Of a DNA stretch of 64,000 nt, positions 15,791-23,251 are shown in pieces. Origin of the DNA: Pseudoxanthobacter soli DSM 19599 (GTDB lineage Bacteria; Pseudomonadota; Alphaproteobacteria; Rhizobiales; Segnochrobactraceae); the NCBI RefSeq assembly GCF_900148505.1, contig NZ_FRXO01000003.1:248001-312000 (forward strand), written 5' to 3'. The notes under the pieces are model-generated. The model was given only the letters and a program-made list of their open reading frames with translations. It was not told the origin of the DNA and made no database searches. Within the stretch, counting starts at the first letter, position 1. Each line of letters opens with the position of its first letter. The translations under genes were made by a program, and so were the position numbers.

Positions 15791-17068
15791 ATGACCACAC
15801 GCCTGCTAGACCTCGCCAGCCCGACCGCCGGCCGCCGGCCCGGCATCACCTCCGTCTGCTCGGCACATCCGCTGGTGATCGCGGCGGCGCTCGCCCAGGG
15901 CCGCGACGACGGCACCGACGTTCTGATCGAGGCGACCTGCAACCAGGTCAACCAGGAGGGCGGCTATACCGGCATGACGCCGGCCGACTTCCGCCGCTTC
16001 GTCGAAGAGATCGCCGACCGCGTCGGGTTCGACCGGGCCCGGCTCATCCTCGGCGGCGACCATCTCGGCCCCAATCCCTGGAAGGCGCTGCCGGCGGAGG
16101 AAGCACTTGCCCGCGCCGGGGCGATGGTGGCGGCCTATGTCGAAGCCGGCTTCACCAAGATCCACCTCGATACCAGCATGGGCTGCCGCGGCGAGCCCGA
16201 GGCACTGCCGGACGCGGTCACCGCCGGGCGCGCGGCCCGGCTCGCCGCGATCAGCGAAGCGGCGGGCCCGGAAGGGTCGGAGAAGCCGGTCTACATCATC
16301 GGCACCGAGGTGCCGATCCCCGGCGGCGCGTTCGAGGCGCTCGACCATCTCGCCGTGACCCGGCCCGAAGCCGCGCTCGAGACCGTCGCCGTCCACCGCG
16401 CGGCCTTCGCGGACGCCGGCGTGGCCGGCGCGTTCGAGCGCACCCTCGGCGTGGTGGTGCAGCCGGGCGTCGAGTTCGGCAACGAGAACGTCGTCGTCTA
16501 TGACCGGCCGGCGGCGGCCGCGCTGTCGGCGGCTCTCGACCGGATGCCGGGGCTGGTGTTCGAGGCCCATTCCACCGATTACCAGCCGGCGGAGGCACTG
16601 GCGGCCCTCGTCCAGGACGGCTTCGCCATCCTCAAGGTCGGGCCGGGCCTGACCTTCGCGCTGCGCGAGGCGCTCTACGGCCTCGACCGCATCGCCGCCG
16701 TGATGGACGGGCTTGCCGAGGACGACACGCTTGCCGCCGCCATGGAGCGCCTGATGGTCGCCGAGCCCGGCCACTGGGCGAAATATTATCCGGGCGACGC
16801 GAGCGCCCAGCGCATCCAGCGCCACTACAGCTATTCCGACCGTATCCGCTATTACTGGCCGCACCGGGCGGCGAGCGGCGCGGTCGAGCGCCTGCTCTCG
16901 CGCCTCGCCGGCCGGCACATCCCCGAGACCCTCGTCAGCCAATATCTCGGCCCGTTCTATCCGGCCGTCGCGGCGGGCACGCTCGCCGCCCGGCCGGATG
17001 CGCTGCTGCGCGCCGCCGTGCAGCGCGCCCTCGCCCCCTACCGCGCCGCCTGCGGCATCGGCTCCTGA
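15791..17068 (+). CDS. GatZ/KbaZ-family protein, probable D-tagatose-6-phosphate 4-epimerase
   Basis: A 425-residue protein of the length of E. coli GatZ/KbaZ, often annotated as the non-catalytic subunit of tagatose-bisphosphate aldolase. Diagnostic stretches are GITSVCSAHPLVI, IEATCNQVNQEGGYTGM, LILGGDHLGPNPW, FTKIHLDTSMGC, IIGTEVPIPGG, FEAHSTDYQ and the C-terminal HYSYSDRIRYYWPH. The catalytic partner GatY/KbaY is absent from the window. Stand-alone GatZ homologues in Agrobacterium were shown to be D-tagatose-6-phosphate 4-epimerases yielding fructose 6-phosphate, and the adjacent PfkB kinase would supply the substrate. Confidence 0.85.
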   Translation: MTTRLLDLASPTAGRRPGITSVCSAHPLVIAAALAQGRDDGTDVLIEATCNQVNQEGGYTGMTPADFRRFVEEIADRVGFDRARLILGGDHLGPNPWKALPAEEALARAGAMVAAYVEAGFTKIHLDTSMGCRGEPEALPDAVTAGRAARLAAISEAAGPEGSEKPVYIIGTEVPIPGGAFEALDHLAVTRPEAALETVAVHRAAFADAGVAGAFERTLGVVVQPGVEFGNENVVVYDRPAAAALSAALDRMPGLVFEAHSTDYQPAEALAALVQDGFAILKVGPGLTFALREALYGLDRIAAVMDGLAEDDTLAAAMERLMVAEPGHWAKYYPGDASAQRIQRHYSYSDRIRYYWPHRAASGAVERLLSRLAGRHIPETLVSQYLGPFYPAVAAGTLAARPDALLRAAVQRALAPYRAACGIGS

Positions 17069-17074
17069 CGAAAG

Positions 17075-17101
17075 CGGCCGGCCGCACGAAGCGACCGGCC
17101 G
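17075..17101. terminator. Hairpin between convergent gatZ-like and uxuA genes
   Basis: A 7-bp stem CGGCCGG/CCGGCCG (17075-17081 and 17095-17101) with a 13-base loop, 6 bp after the GatZ stop and 53 bp beyond the uxuA stop on the other strand. There is no T tract on either side, so factor-independent termination is doubtful. Confidence 0.3.
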
Positions 17102-17153
17102 TCATCTGGAGCGCCGTGGCGGAGGGGCGGGACATAGGGCCCGCCCGGCGCGA

Positions 17154-18350
17154 TCAGGCCGGAAGCAACCTGTCCACCGCGGCCATCACGCCGCGCAGCT
17201 CGGCGAGGCCCTTCAGGCGGCCGATGCAGGAATAGCCGGGATTGACCTTGAGGCCGGCGGCATCCTTGGCGATGTCGTCGACGAGCAGGTGGCCGTGGTC
17301 CGGGCGCATCGGGAAGTGGACGTCCGGGCGCCCCACGGCGGCGCGGCGGCGCTCTTCGCGCTTCAGCGCGGAGATCAGCGCGACCATGTCGACGTCGCCG
17401 TCGAGATGGTCCGATTCGATGAACGAGCCGTCCGGCTCGCGCGAGACGTTGCGCAGGTGGACGAAGTGGATGCGCGGGCCGAATTCCGCCGCCATCGCCG
17501 GCAGGTCGTTGTCGCCGCGCGACCCGTAGGACCCGGCACAGAGCGTGATGCCGTTGACCGGGTTGTCGACGGCTGCGAACAGCGCCCGCACGTCGTCGGC
17601 GGTCGAGACGATGCGCGGCAGGCCGAACAGCGAGAACGGCGGATCGTCGGGATGGATGGCGAGCTTCACGCCCACCTCTTCTGCGACCGGCACCACTTCC
17701 TTCAGGAACTCGATCAGGTTCGCCCGCATCTCCGCCGGGCCGATGCCCTCGAACGAGGCGATGCGCTCGGCGATGCCCTCGCGGGTGTAGGTGTCCTCGC
17801 CGCCCGGCAGGCCGGCGATGATGTTGCGCTCCAGCGTGCCGATCTCGGCGTCCGACATCGCCTCGAACCGCTGCTTCGCGGTCTCGACGAGCGCGGCCGG
17901 ATAATCGCCCTCGGCCCCCGGCCGCTTCAGCGCGAACACGTCGTAGGCGACGAAGTCCGGCATGTCGAACCGCAGCGCCAGCCCGCTGCTCGGCATCGGA
18001 TAGCGCAGGTTGGTGCGCGTCCAGTCCACCACAGGCATGAAATTGTAGCACACCACCGGAACCCCGGCCCGGCCGAGATTGGCGAGCGAGGTCTTCCAGG
18101 ACTCGATCGCCGCGCGGTAGCCGCCGCGCCGCTGCTTGATGGCGGTCGGCACCGGGATCGATTCGCACACCGCCCAGGTCAGGCCCTTCGCCTCGATCAT
18201 CGCCTTGCGCTCGGCGACATCGTCGGCGGTCCACGCCCGGCCGTCATAGATGTGGTGCAGCGCGGTGACGATGCCGCTCGCGCCGGCTTGGCGGACATGG
18301 TCGAGCGTTACCGGGTCCTCCGGTCCGAACCAGCGCCAGGACTGCAACAT
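17154..18350 (-). CDS. uxuA: D-mannonate dehydratase
   Basis: A 398-residue enzyme that removes water from D-mannonate to give 2-keto-3-deoxygluconate (EC 4.2.1.8) in hexuronate breakdown. Family hallmarks are WRWFGPEDPVTL at the N terminus, VCYNFMPVVDWTRT, LAIHPDDPP (metal site), LCAGSYGSRGDND, HLRNV and MRPDHGH. Length matches E. coli UxuA (394). AGGAGGAAG precedes the ATG, and a promoter with an overlapping palindrome lies just upstream. It is divergent from a GntR regulator gene that carries the same sequence motif in front of it. Confidence 0.95.
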   Translation of the reverse strand: MLQSWRWFGPEDPVTLDHVRQAGASGIVTALHHIYDGRAWTADDVAERKAMIEAKGLTWAVCESIPVPTAIKQRRGGYRAAIESWKTSLANLGRAGVPVVCYNFMPVVDWTRTNLRYPMPSSGLALRFDMPDFVAYDVFALKRPGAEGDYPAALVETAKQRFEAMSDAEIGTLERNIIAGLPGGEDTYTREGIAERIASFEGIGPAEMRANLIEFLKEVVPVAEEVGVKLAIHPDDPPFSLFGLPRIVSTADDVRALFAAVDNPVNGITLCAGSYGSRGDNDLPAMAAEFGPRIHFVHLRNVSREPDGSFIESDHLDGDVDMVALISALKREERRRAAVGRPDVHFPMRPDHGHLLVDDIAKDAAGLKVNPGYSCIGRLKGLAELRGVMAAVDRLLPA

Positions 18351-18364
18351 GGAACTTCCTCCTG

Positions 18365-18379
18365 CTATTTGTCGGACAA
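18365..18379. promoter_or_regulatory. Operator candidate copy 1 (uxuA side)
   Basis: CTATTTG-tc-GGACAA, containing the symmetric TTGTC-G-GACAA (18369-18379). It covers the edge of the uxuA -10 element and recurs at 18451-18465 in front of the GntR gene with 13 of 15 bases identical. It is a likely site for the GntR protein. Confidence 0.5.
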
Positions 18380-18405
18380 GATAGCCGGAACGCGCCGGGC
18401 ATCAA
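18378..18405 (-). promoter_or_regulatory. Promoter of uxuA
   Basis: Minus-strand TTGATG and TATCTT separated by 16 bases; the -10 lies 28 bp before the ATG. The palindrome at 18369-18379 overlaps it, a position expected for repression. Confidence 0.5.
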
Positions 18406-18450
18406 GCCGATTCGCCGGTCACATCGCCGCTATCGGCCGCGCTTTCAGCC

Positions 18451-18465
18451 CTATTTGAGGGACAA
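18451..18465. promoter_or_regulatory. Operator candidate copy 2 (GntR side)
   Basis: CTATTTG-ag-GGACAA, a near copy of 18365-18379 in direct orientation, merging into the perfect palindrome GACAATTGTC (18461-18470). It lies about 90 bp before the GntR start, so both divergent genes carry the motif. Confidence 0.5.
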
Positions 18466-18556
18466 TTGTCGTTGCGAGCGCTTCTGCCGGCTGCTACCCA
18501 TCCGGGTGGAAGCAGCGGAGCGGCCGGGAAGGAAGACGCCCGGGAATGGAGACGCG

Positions 18557-19282
18557 ATGGACGCGGGCGGACGCGAGGACGAGCGGGCATCGGCCGTCGA
18601 TCACGTCGTCGCGGCGATCCGCGACCTGATCCGCGACCGCGGCCTCAATGTCGGCGACGCGCTGCCCGGCGAGATCGAGATCGCCGCGATGGCCGGCGCC
18701 AGCCGCAACACCGTGCGCGAGGCGATCCGCATCCTGAAGGCCTACGGCCTCGTGGAATCCCGGCCGAAGATCGGCGCCGTCATCACCGACCGGCGCCAGA
18801 CCGCCGTCAACGCGCTCTTGTCCTTCGCCATCGACCTGTCGGCCGAGAGCTTCCGCGACATCCAGGGTTTCCGCCGCCTCATCGAGATGAATCTCGGCGA
18901 GGTTCTGGTCGGCCGGATTGGCGCGGCCGAGATCGCCGACCTGCGCCGTCTCAACGCCGCGATGGCGGCCGCCGCCGACCCGTTCGAGGCGGCGCGGCTC
19001 GATTTCCTGTTTCATCGCAGTCTGGTGGATGCGGCGGGAAACCGGACCCTGGCGGAAATCTATGCCATGCTTGAACCGGTGATCCGCCGGCTGATGGAAA
19101 CCGGCAAATCGCTGCGCCGTGCCCGCGAGGGCGCCGCCGCCGAGCACGCCGATATCGTCGCCGCGCTCGAACGCGGCGACCGGCTCGGCTTCGCCTATCA
19201 TATGAGCCGGCACCTTGATGCCGGCCTGGAATATATTCCTGCGGCGCGCGCGGACGGCCCGCCGGAGAGGGGAGGACGCTGA
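18557..19282 (+). CDS. GntR-family transcriptional regulator, FadR/FCD subfamily
   Basis: A 241-residue regulator. Residues about 14-75 are the winged helix (ALPGEIEIAAMAGASRNTVREAIR), and the rest is an all-helical FCD ligand domain with the metal-site pattern D-x3-H in ARLDFLFHRSLVDAAGN and a later H in YHMSRHL. I chose the ATG at 18557, with GGAG upstream, because 34 further upstream codons look unrelated. FCD regulators next to uxuA usually sense a hexuronate or its product. The gene is divergent from uxuA and 3 bp upstream of an SDR gene. Confidence 0.9.
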   Translation: MDAGGREDERASAVDHVVAAIRDLIRDRGLNVGDALPGEIEIAAMAGASRNTVREAIRILKAYGLVESRPKIGAVITDRRQTAVNALLSFAIDLSAESFRDIQGFRRLIEMNLGEVLVGRIGAAEIADLRRLNAAMAAAADPFEAARLDFLFHRSLVDAAGNRTLAEIYAMLEPVIRRLMETGKSLRRAREGAAAEHADIVAALERGDRLGFAYHMSRHLDAGLEYIPAARADGPPERGGR

Positions 19283-19285
19283 TCC

Positions 19286-20116
19286 ATGTCCAATAGGAGT
19301 GAATCCCTGTCCGCCGGGACCGCGTCGGACGACGACGCCTTCGCCGGCAAGGTCGCCATCGTCACCGGCACCACCGGCATCGGCCGCGCCACCGCGCTGA
19401 CGCTGGCCGAGCGCGGCGCCTCGGTGATGGCGCTCGGCATCGACGAGGCCGCCAACGCCGCGCTGGCGGCCGAGGCCGCGAGCCGCGGGCTCGAGTTCGA
19501 GGTCCGCCGCTGCGACGTCAGCGACGCCGACGACGTGGCGGCGGCGGTGGAAGCGACCGTCGAGGCGTTCGGCGGGGTCGACATCGTCGTCAATTCCGCC
19601 GCGGTCCACCCCTATGGCGATGCGGTCGGCACCTCGCCGGCGATGTTCGCGCGCTGCCTCGCCGTCAATGTCGGCGGCGTCCACCTGATGGCGCATTTCG
19701 CCGTGCCGGAGATGCGCCTGCGCGGCGGCGGCGTCATCGTCAACGTCTCCAGCGTCCAGGGCCATGCCTGCCAGTCCGGGGTGGCGGCCTATGTCGCCTC
19801 GAAGGGCGCGATCCATGCGCTGACCCGCGCCATGGCGCTCGACTTCGCCCCGGATCGCATCCGCGTGGTCTCGGTCAGTCCCGGTTCCGTGCGCACGCCC
19901 ATTCTGGCCCTCGCCGCGCGCACCTTCGACGGCGAGGAGGCCGACATCGAGGCGGTGTTCGCCCGCTTCGGCGCGGCCCACCCCATCGGCCGCATCGGCG
20001 AGCCGGAGGAAATCGCCGACCTGATCGCCTTCCTCGCCTCCGACCGCGCCGGCTTCATCACCGGTTCGGACCACGTCATCGACGGCGGCCTCACCGCCGG
20101 CCTCGGCGTGCGCTGA
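19286..20116 (+). CDS. Short-chain dehydrogenase/reductase
   Basis: A 276-residue SDR: VAIVTGTTGIGRATAL (cofactor loop), VVNSAAVHPYG in place of the usual NNAG, S in VNVSSVQGHA and Y-x3-K in AAYVASKGAIHAL, with a C-terminal ITGSDHVIDGGLTAG typical of the FabG/KduD group. It begins 3 bp after the GntR gene and is certainly cotranscribed with it. Beside uxuA, an SDR that reduces fructuronate to mannonate or oxidises an uronate or aldonate is a reasonable guess; classical UxuB belongs to another family. Confidence 0.87.
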   Translation: MSNRSESLSAGTASDDDAFAGKVAIVTGTTGIGRATALTLAERGASVMALGIDEAANAALAAEAASRGLEFEVRRCDVSDADDVAAAVEATVEAFGGVDIVVNSAAVHPYGDAVGTSPAMFARCLAVNVGGVHLMAHFAVPEMRLRGGGVIVNVSSVQGHACQSGVAAYVASKGAIHALTRAMALDFAPDRIRVVSVSPGSVRTPILALAARTFDGEEADIEAVFARFGAAHPIGRIGEPEEIADLIAFLASDRAGFITGSDHVIDGGLTAGLGVR

Positions 20117-20181
20117 AGCCGCTTTACCGGCGCGCCGAACGCCGCTTCAAATGGGACACGGCGAGGCGGGAAGGACGGACG

Positions 20182-20706
20182 ATGGACGACGGGTTCGGCG
20201 AACGGGACGGCGGCGACGCGGTCGACGACGAATGGCTGCTGCGGCGGGCGTTCACGCTCGCCCGGCTGGCGCGGCGCAACGGCGACCATCCGTTCGGCGC
20301 GCTGCTCGCCGGCCCCGACGGAAAGGTGCTGATCGAGCAGACCAACGGCTTCTCCTCCGAGGGCGGCGACATGACCGCCCATGCCGAGCGGCTGGTCGCG
20401 ACGCGCGCCTCCAAGACCCTGCCGCGCGCGTTCCTCGCCGAATGCACGCTCTACAGTTCCGCCGAACCCTGCGCGATGTGCGCGGGGGCGATCTACTGGG
20501 CGGGCATCGGCCGTGTCGTCTACGGCCAGAGCGAGCGCGGGCTGAAGGCGATGACCGGCAATCACGCCGAGAACCCGACCCTCGACCTGCCCTGCCGGGC
20601 GGTGTTCGCCATGGGCCAGCGCGAGGTCGCGGTGGTCGGCCCGATGCTGGAGGCGGAAGCCGCCGAACTGCAGCGCGATTTCTGGGCCGGCCGGCACGAG
20701 GATTGA
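20182..20706 (+). CDS. Nucleoside/guanine deaminase-like protein (cytidine deaminase fold)
   Basis: A 174-residue zinc deaminase. H67-A-E69 in TAHAERLVA and C97-x2-C100 in SSAEPCAMCAGAIYW are the zinc ligands and proton shuttle of the tRNA-adenosine/guanine/cytosine deaminase superfamily. It is not the housekeeping TadA by its FGALLAGPDGK and SSEGGDMTAHAE segments, which are closer to small-molecule deaminases. It follows the SDR gene by 65 bp on the same strand and is convergent with the Rieske oxygenase. The substrate, probably a purine, pyrimidine or pterin-like ring, is unknown. Confidence 0.82.
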   Translation: MDDGFGERDGGDAVDDEWLLRRAFTLARLARRNGDHPFGALLAGPDGKVLIEQTNGFSSEGGDMTAHAERLVATRASKTLPRAFLAECTLYSSAEPCAMCAGAIYWAGIGRVVYGQSERGLKAMTGNHAENPTLDLPCRAVFAMGQREVAVVGPMLEAEAAELQRDFWAGRHED

Positions 20707-20736
20707 CGCGCCGCCGGACTGCAAGCGACGGCCGGC

Positions 20737-20829
20737 CTCAGCTGCGCCAGCGCAGCACGATCCGCTTCTCAGCTGCGCCAGCGCAGCAAGATCCGCTCCT
20801 CAGCTGCGCCAGCGCAGCACCATCGGCTT
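20737..20829. repeat. Three tandem copies of a 31-bp unit covering the 3' end of the Rieske gene
   Basis: Copies start at 20737, 20768 and 20799, each opening CTCAGCTGCGCCAGCGCAGC and differing at only a few later positions. The inner copy encodes the last residues of the oxygenase (VLRWRS then stop); the other two lie just downstream of its stop. Because 31 is not a multiple of three, a longer readthrough frame is broken at the first copy. Confidence 0.85.
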
Positions 20830-21858
20830 CAGCGGATTGGCGAACGGGCGGCCGGCCTCCTGGGCCTCCATCCATTCGTCCTTCACCCGCATCCACCAGC
20901 GCGCCTGGGTGTCGGCATCGTTGATCAGCATCAGCCGCGGCGAGGCCTTCTCCAGCCCCTCGCGCTGGCGCACCACCACGACGCGGTCCTGGTCGAGGAA
21001 CACCCGCATCAGGTGCTCGAACAGCGGGCGCAGCGGCTTCGCCCAGCCCATCGAGACCCAGAACATCTGCCAGACCTCGGTGTGCTCGTTGTCGACCGGC
21101 GTGATCGCGGTCAGGCCCACCACCGCATGGCGGTCGCCGCGGATTTCCTCCACCCTGAGCCCCGGCAGGCGGTAGGAAATCTCGGTCGTCACGTTCTGGC
21201 CGAGCAGCTTGTAGACGATGTTCTGCGGCGGCAGCGCGTGGCGCACCATCCGCCAGCCGAGTTCGGAGGGCTCGAACGCCTTCTCCTTCGGCCGCAGCTT
21301 GCTCGCGTCCTTCTTGAACCACCACGAGGTGTGCACGAACGCGGCGTGGGTCGGGTCCATCAGGCCGAACGCGGCGTGGTCCGTGGAGCACGGAAACGGC
21401 AGCATGATCGACATCGCCGGCGCCACGTCGTCGGCGAACACCGGCAGGGCCGGCGGCTCGGCCTCGCGTCCCGAGGGCGCCTCGTCGGCCTTCGGGAAAT
21501 AGACCCAGACGAGCCCCTGCCGCTCGACGCAGGAATAGGCGCCGCAGCGGATGCGCGAGGCATCCACCTTCTGGTCTTCCCGCAGCGACGGGATCTCGGT
21601 GCAGACGCCGTCGCGGCCGAACCGCCAGCCGTGATAGGAGCAGGCGATGGTGTCGCCGTCGAACTTGCCGTAGCTCAGCGGAATGCCGCGGTGGGGGCAG
21701 ATGTCGCGCAGCGCGAACACCTTGCCGTCGCGGCCGCGGCCGATCAGCACCGGCTCGCCCAGCAGCGTCTTGGCGACCATCGCGCCGGGCTTCACGTCGG
21801 CGGCCGGCAGCGCCACATACCAGAGCCCGCGCAGCAACGTTGCCGTCAAGCCTTGCAT
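20800..21858 (-). CDS. Rieske non-heme iron oxygenase, catalytic subunit
   Basis: A 352-residue oxygenase. The Rieske [2Fe-2S] ligands are C54-P-H56 and C73-S-Y-H76 in ICPHRGIP and CSYHGW. The mononuclear iron site is D168-x2-H171-x4-H176 in MDPTHAAFVH. The start at 21858 has GAGGAG upstream. Length and layout match the VanA/NdmA-type O- and N-demethylases and other short terminal oxygenases. No reductase or ferredoxin gene is adjacent, so the electron supply must come from elsewhere. The substrate is unknown. Its 3' end is triplicated (20737-20829). Confidence 0.88.
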   Translation of the reverse strand: MQGLTATLLRGLWYVALPAADVKPGAMVAKTLLGEPVLIGRGRDGKVFALRDICPHRGIPLSYGKFDGDTIACSYHGWRFGRDGVCTEIPSLREDQKVDASRIRCGAYSCVERQGLVWVYFPKADEAPSGREAEPPALPVFADDVAPAMSIMLPFPCSTDHAAFGLMDPTHAAFVHTSWWFKKDASKLRPKEKAFEPSELGWRMVRHALPPQNIVYKLLGQNVTTEISYRLPGLRVEEIRGDRHAVVGLTAITPVDNEHTEVWQMFWVSMGWAKPLRPLFEHLMRVFLDQDRVVVVRQREGLEKASPRLMLINDADTQARWWMRVKDEWMEAQEAGRPFANPLKPMVLRWRS

Positions 21859-22147
21859 CGTCGTCTCCTCAGCCGCCTGCGACGAACGCGGTCCGGTCCC
21901 GGATTCCGCATCCCGTGAGAGACCTACCCGGCCCGGCGCCGGAGGTAAACACCGGCGGAATACGTAAACGCGGCCGCAATATTGCCCCGAAATCAACCTG
22001 TGCGCGCCCCGTTAGACGCACTTCCCGGCCGGGATCGCATGTCGAAATGCCGTTCAGCCGATCCGACGCGGCCCCGCGCACCCCTTCCCCGGCGCGCCGG
22101 TCCCCCGCCCGGATCACCCACAGCATTCCGTGATGGAGGAGACGATC

Positions 22148-22504
22148 ATGGCACTCAACCTGCCGTTCCGCCGCCCCCGCGCCTGGCTTCTGGGGGCTGT
22201 TGCCATGACGCTGACGCTGGCGAGCCTGGAGCCCGCCGCGGCCTCGACGATTTCCGACCTCGCCGCCACCGCGGGTTCGGCCACCCGGTCGTCGCCCATC
22301 CTGCCGGTGCCGGAAACCCTGCTCGACGGCGCCACCAGCGCCCTCCTCTGGGCGGGGTTCGCGGTGTTCATGATTTCCGCCCAGGGCGTCTGGACGGCGG
22401 TGCGCGCCAACAAGGACCGCGCCCGCGCGCGCAAGGCGCACCATGCCGAGATCGGCCGGGCGCAGGTGCCTCCGGGCCGCTCCGGCGCCGGCAAAATCGT
22501 ATAA
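22148..22504 (+). CDS. Hypothetical secreted/membrane protein
   Basis: A 118-residue protein that I do not recognise. GGAGGAG lies 7 bp before the ATG at 22148. Residues 1-32 form a signal peptide or membrane segment (RAWLLGAVAMTLTLASL, AAAS cleavage-like site); a second hydrophobic helix lies near residues 62-80 (ALLWAGFAVFMISAQGV), followed by a basic cytoplasmic tail (ANKDRARARKAHH). A strong terminator follows 16 bp later, so it is probably a single-gene transcript or ends one. Confidence 0.75.
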   Translation: MALNLPFRRPRAWLLGAVAMTLTLASLEPAAASTISDLAATAGSATRSSPILPVPETLLDGATSALLWAGFAVFMISAQGVWTAVRANKDRARARKAHHAEIGRAQVPPGRSGAGKIV

Positions 22505-22519
22505 AAACCTTCAAACGAT

Positions 22520-22560
22520 ACCGCCCGGCGGCTTGACCGCCGGGCGGTTCGGCTGTCTTT
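22520..22560 (+). terminator. Strong Rho-independent terminator
   Basis: A perfect 12-bp stem (arms starting ACCGCCCGG and CCGCCGGGC, 22520-22531 and 22537-22548) with a 5-base loop CTTGA, followed by the T-containing stretch TCGGCTGTCTTT. Confidence 0.8.
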
Positions 22561-22608
22561 GGCCCTTCGCCGGCTCTTTTCCGCCGGCGAAGCGCCCGGG
22601 AGCCCTCC

Positions 22609-23121
22609 ATGTCGTCCTCCATGCTGCCGATGATCGTCGCCTATGTGGTGTTCGCGATCATGGTGCTGGCGGCGGTTCGCGAACGGCTCTGGAGCATCGG
22701 CGGCGCGCCGGCCGATCTCGGCCCCATCGATTTCGCCACCCTCGGCCCGGCCCGCCGCGGCAGCCGGTTCCTCGCCGCCCCCGCCGGCTTCACCACCGCC
22801 GTGCCGGACCTGGAGCCGCCGCGCTTCCGCGCCTTCGGCAAGGCGCTGGCGCTCGCCTTCGCCGCGGCGGCGGAAACGCTGCCTCACGGCACCCGCGTCT
22901 CGGTCGACGGCGACGGGCTCGGCGCCCGCTACGTGTTCCGCACGCCGTTCAGCCGGCGGCCGGACACGGTGCAGATCCGCATCCTGCCGCTCGAGGGCGA
23001 CGAGACCACCGTCGCGATCCTGTCCCACAGCCGGTTCTCGCTCGGCGGCACCGCGGCCCACGCCGCACGGGTCAAGGCCCTGATCGCCGGCGCCGAGGCG
23101 CACCTCGCCCGCACCGCCTGA
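22609..23121 (+). CDS. Membrane-anchored hypothetical protein, DUF1499-like
   Basis: A 170-residue protein. Residues 1-24 form a single N-terminal membrane helix (LPMIVAYVVFAIMVLAAV), followed by a soluble domain. The C-terminal segment VAILSHSRFSLGGTAAHAARVKALI resembles the end of DUF1499 proteins, where a Ser-Arg-x pattern and an asparagine-rich turn precede an RV helix; here the asparagine is missing, so the assignment is tentative. The function is unknown. It is downstream of the terminator of the preceding small gene. Confidence 0.7.
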   Translation: MSSSMLPMIVAYVVFAIMVLAAVRERLWSIGGAPADLGPIDFATLGPARRGSRFLAAPAGFTTAVPDLEPPRFRAFGKALALAFAAAAETLPHGTRVSVDGDGLGARYVFRTPFSRRPDTVQIRILPLEGDETTVAILSHSRFSLGGTAAHAARVKALIAGAEAHLARTA

Positions 23122-23251
23122 GCGCCTGCGAACCGCGGATATCGCCGCGCCCCGAAGCGTCCTATGATTGCCGGCGGCGCCCGCGCTCCGGCCGGGCGGG
23201 GCGGCCGGCCGAAGAGACGCCGGCAGAACCGAGATGCCTTGCGGAACCGAG

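Noticed and set aside
15791-17068. Subunit of a class II tagatose-bisphosphate aldolase
   Set aside because: No GatY/KbaY gene is in the window; the stand-alone epimerase role fits better.
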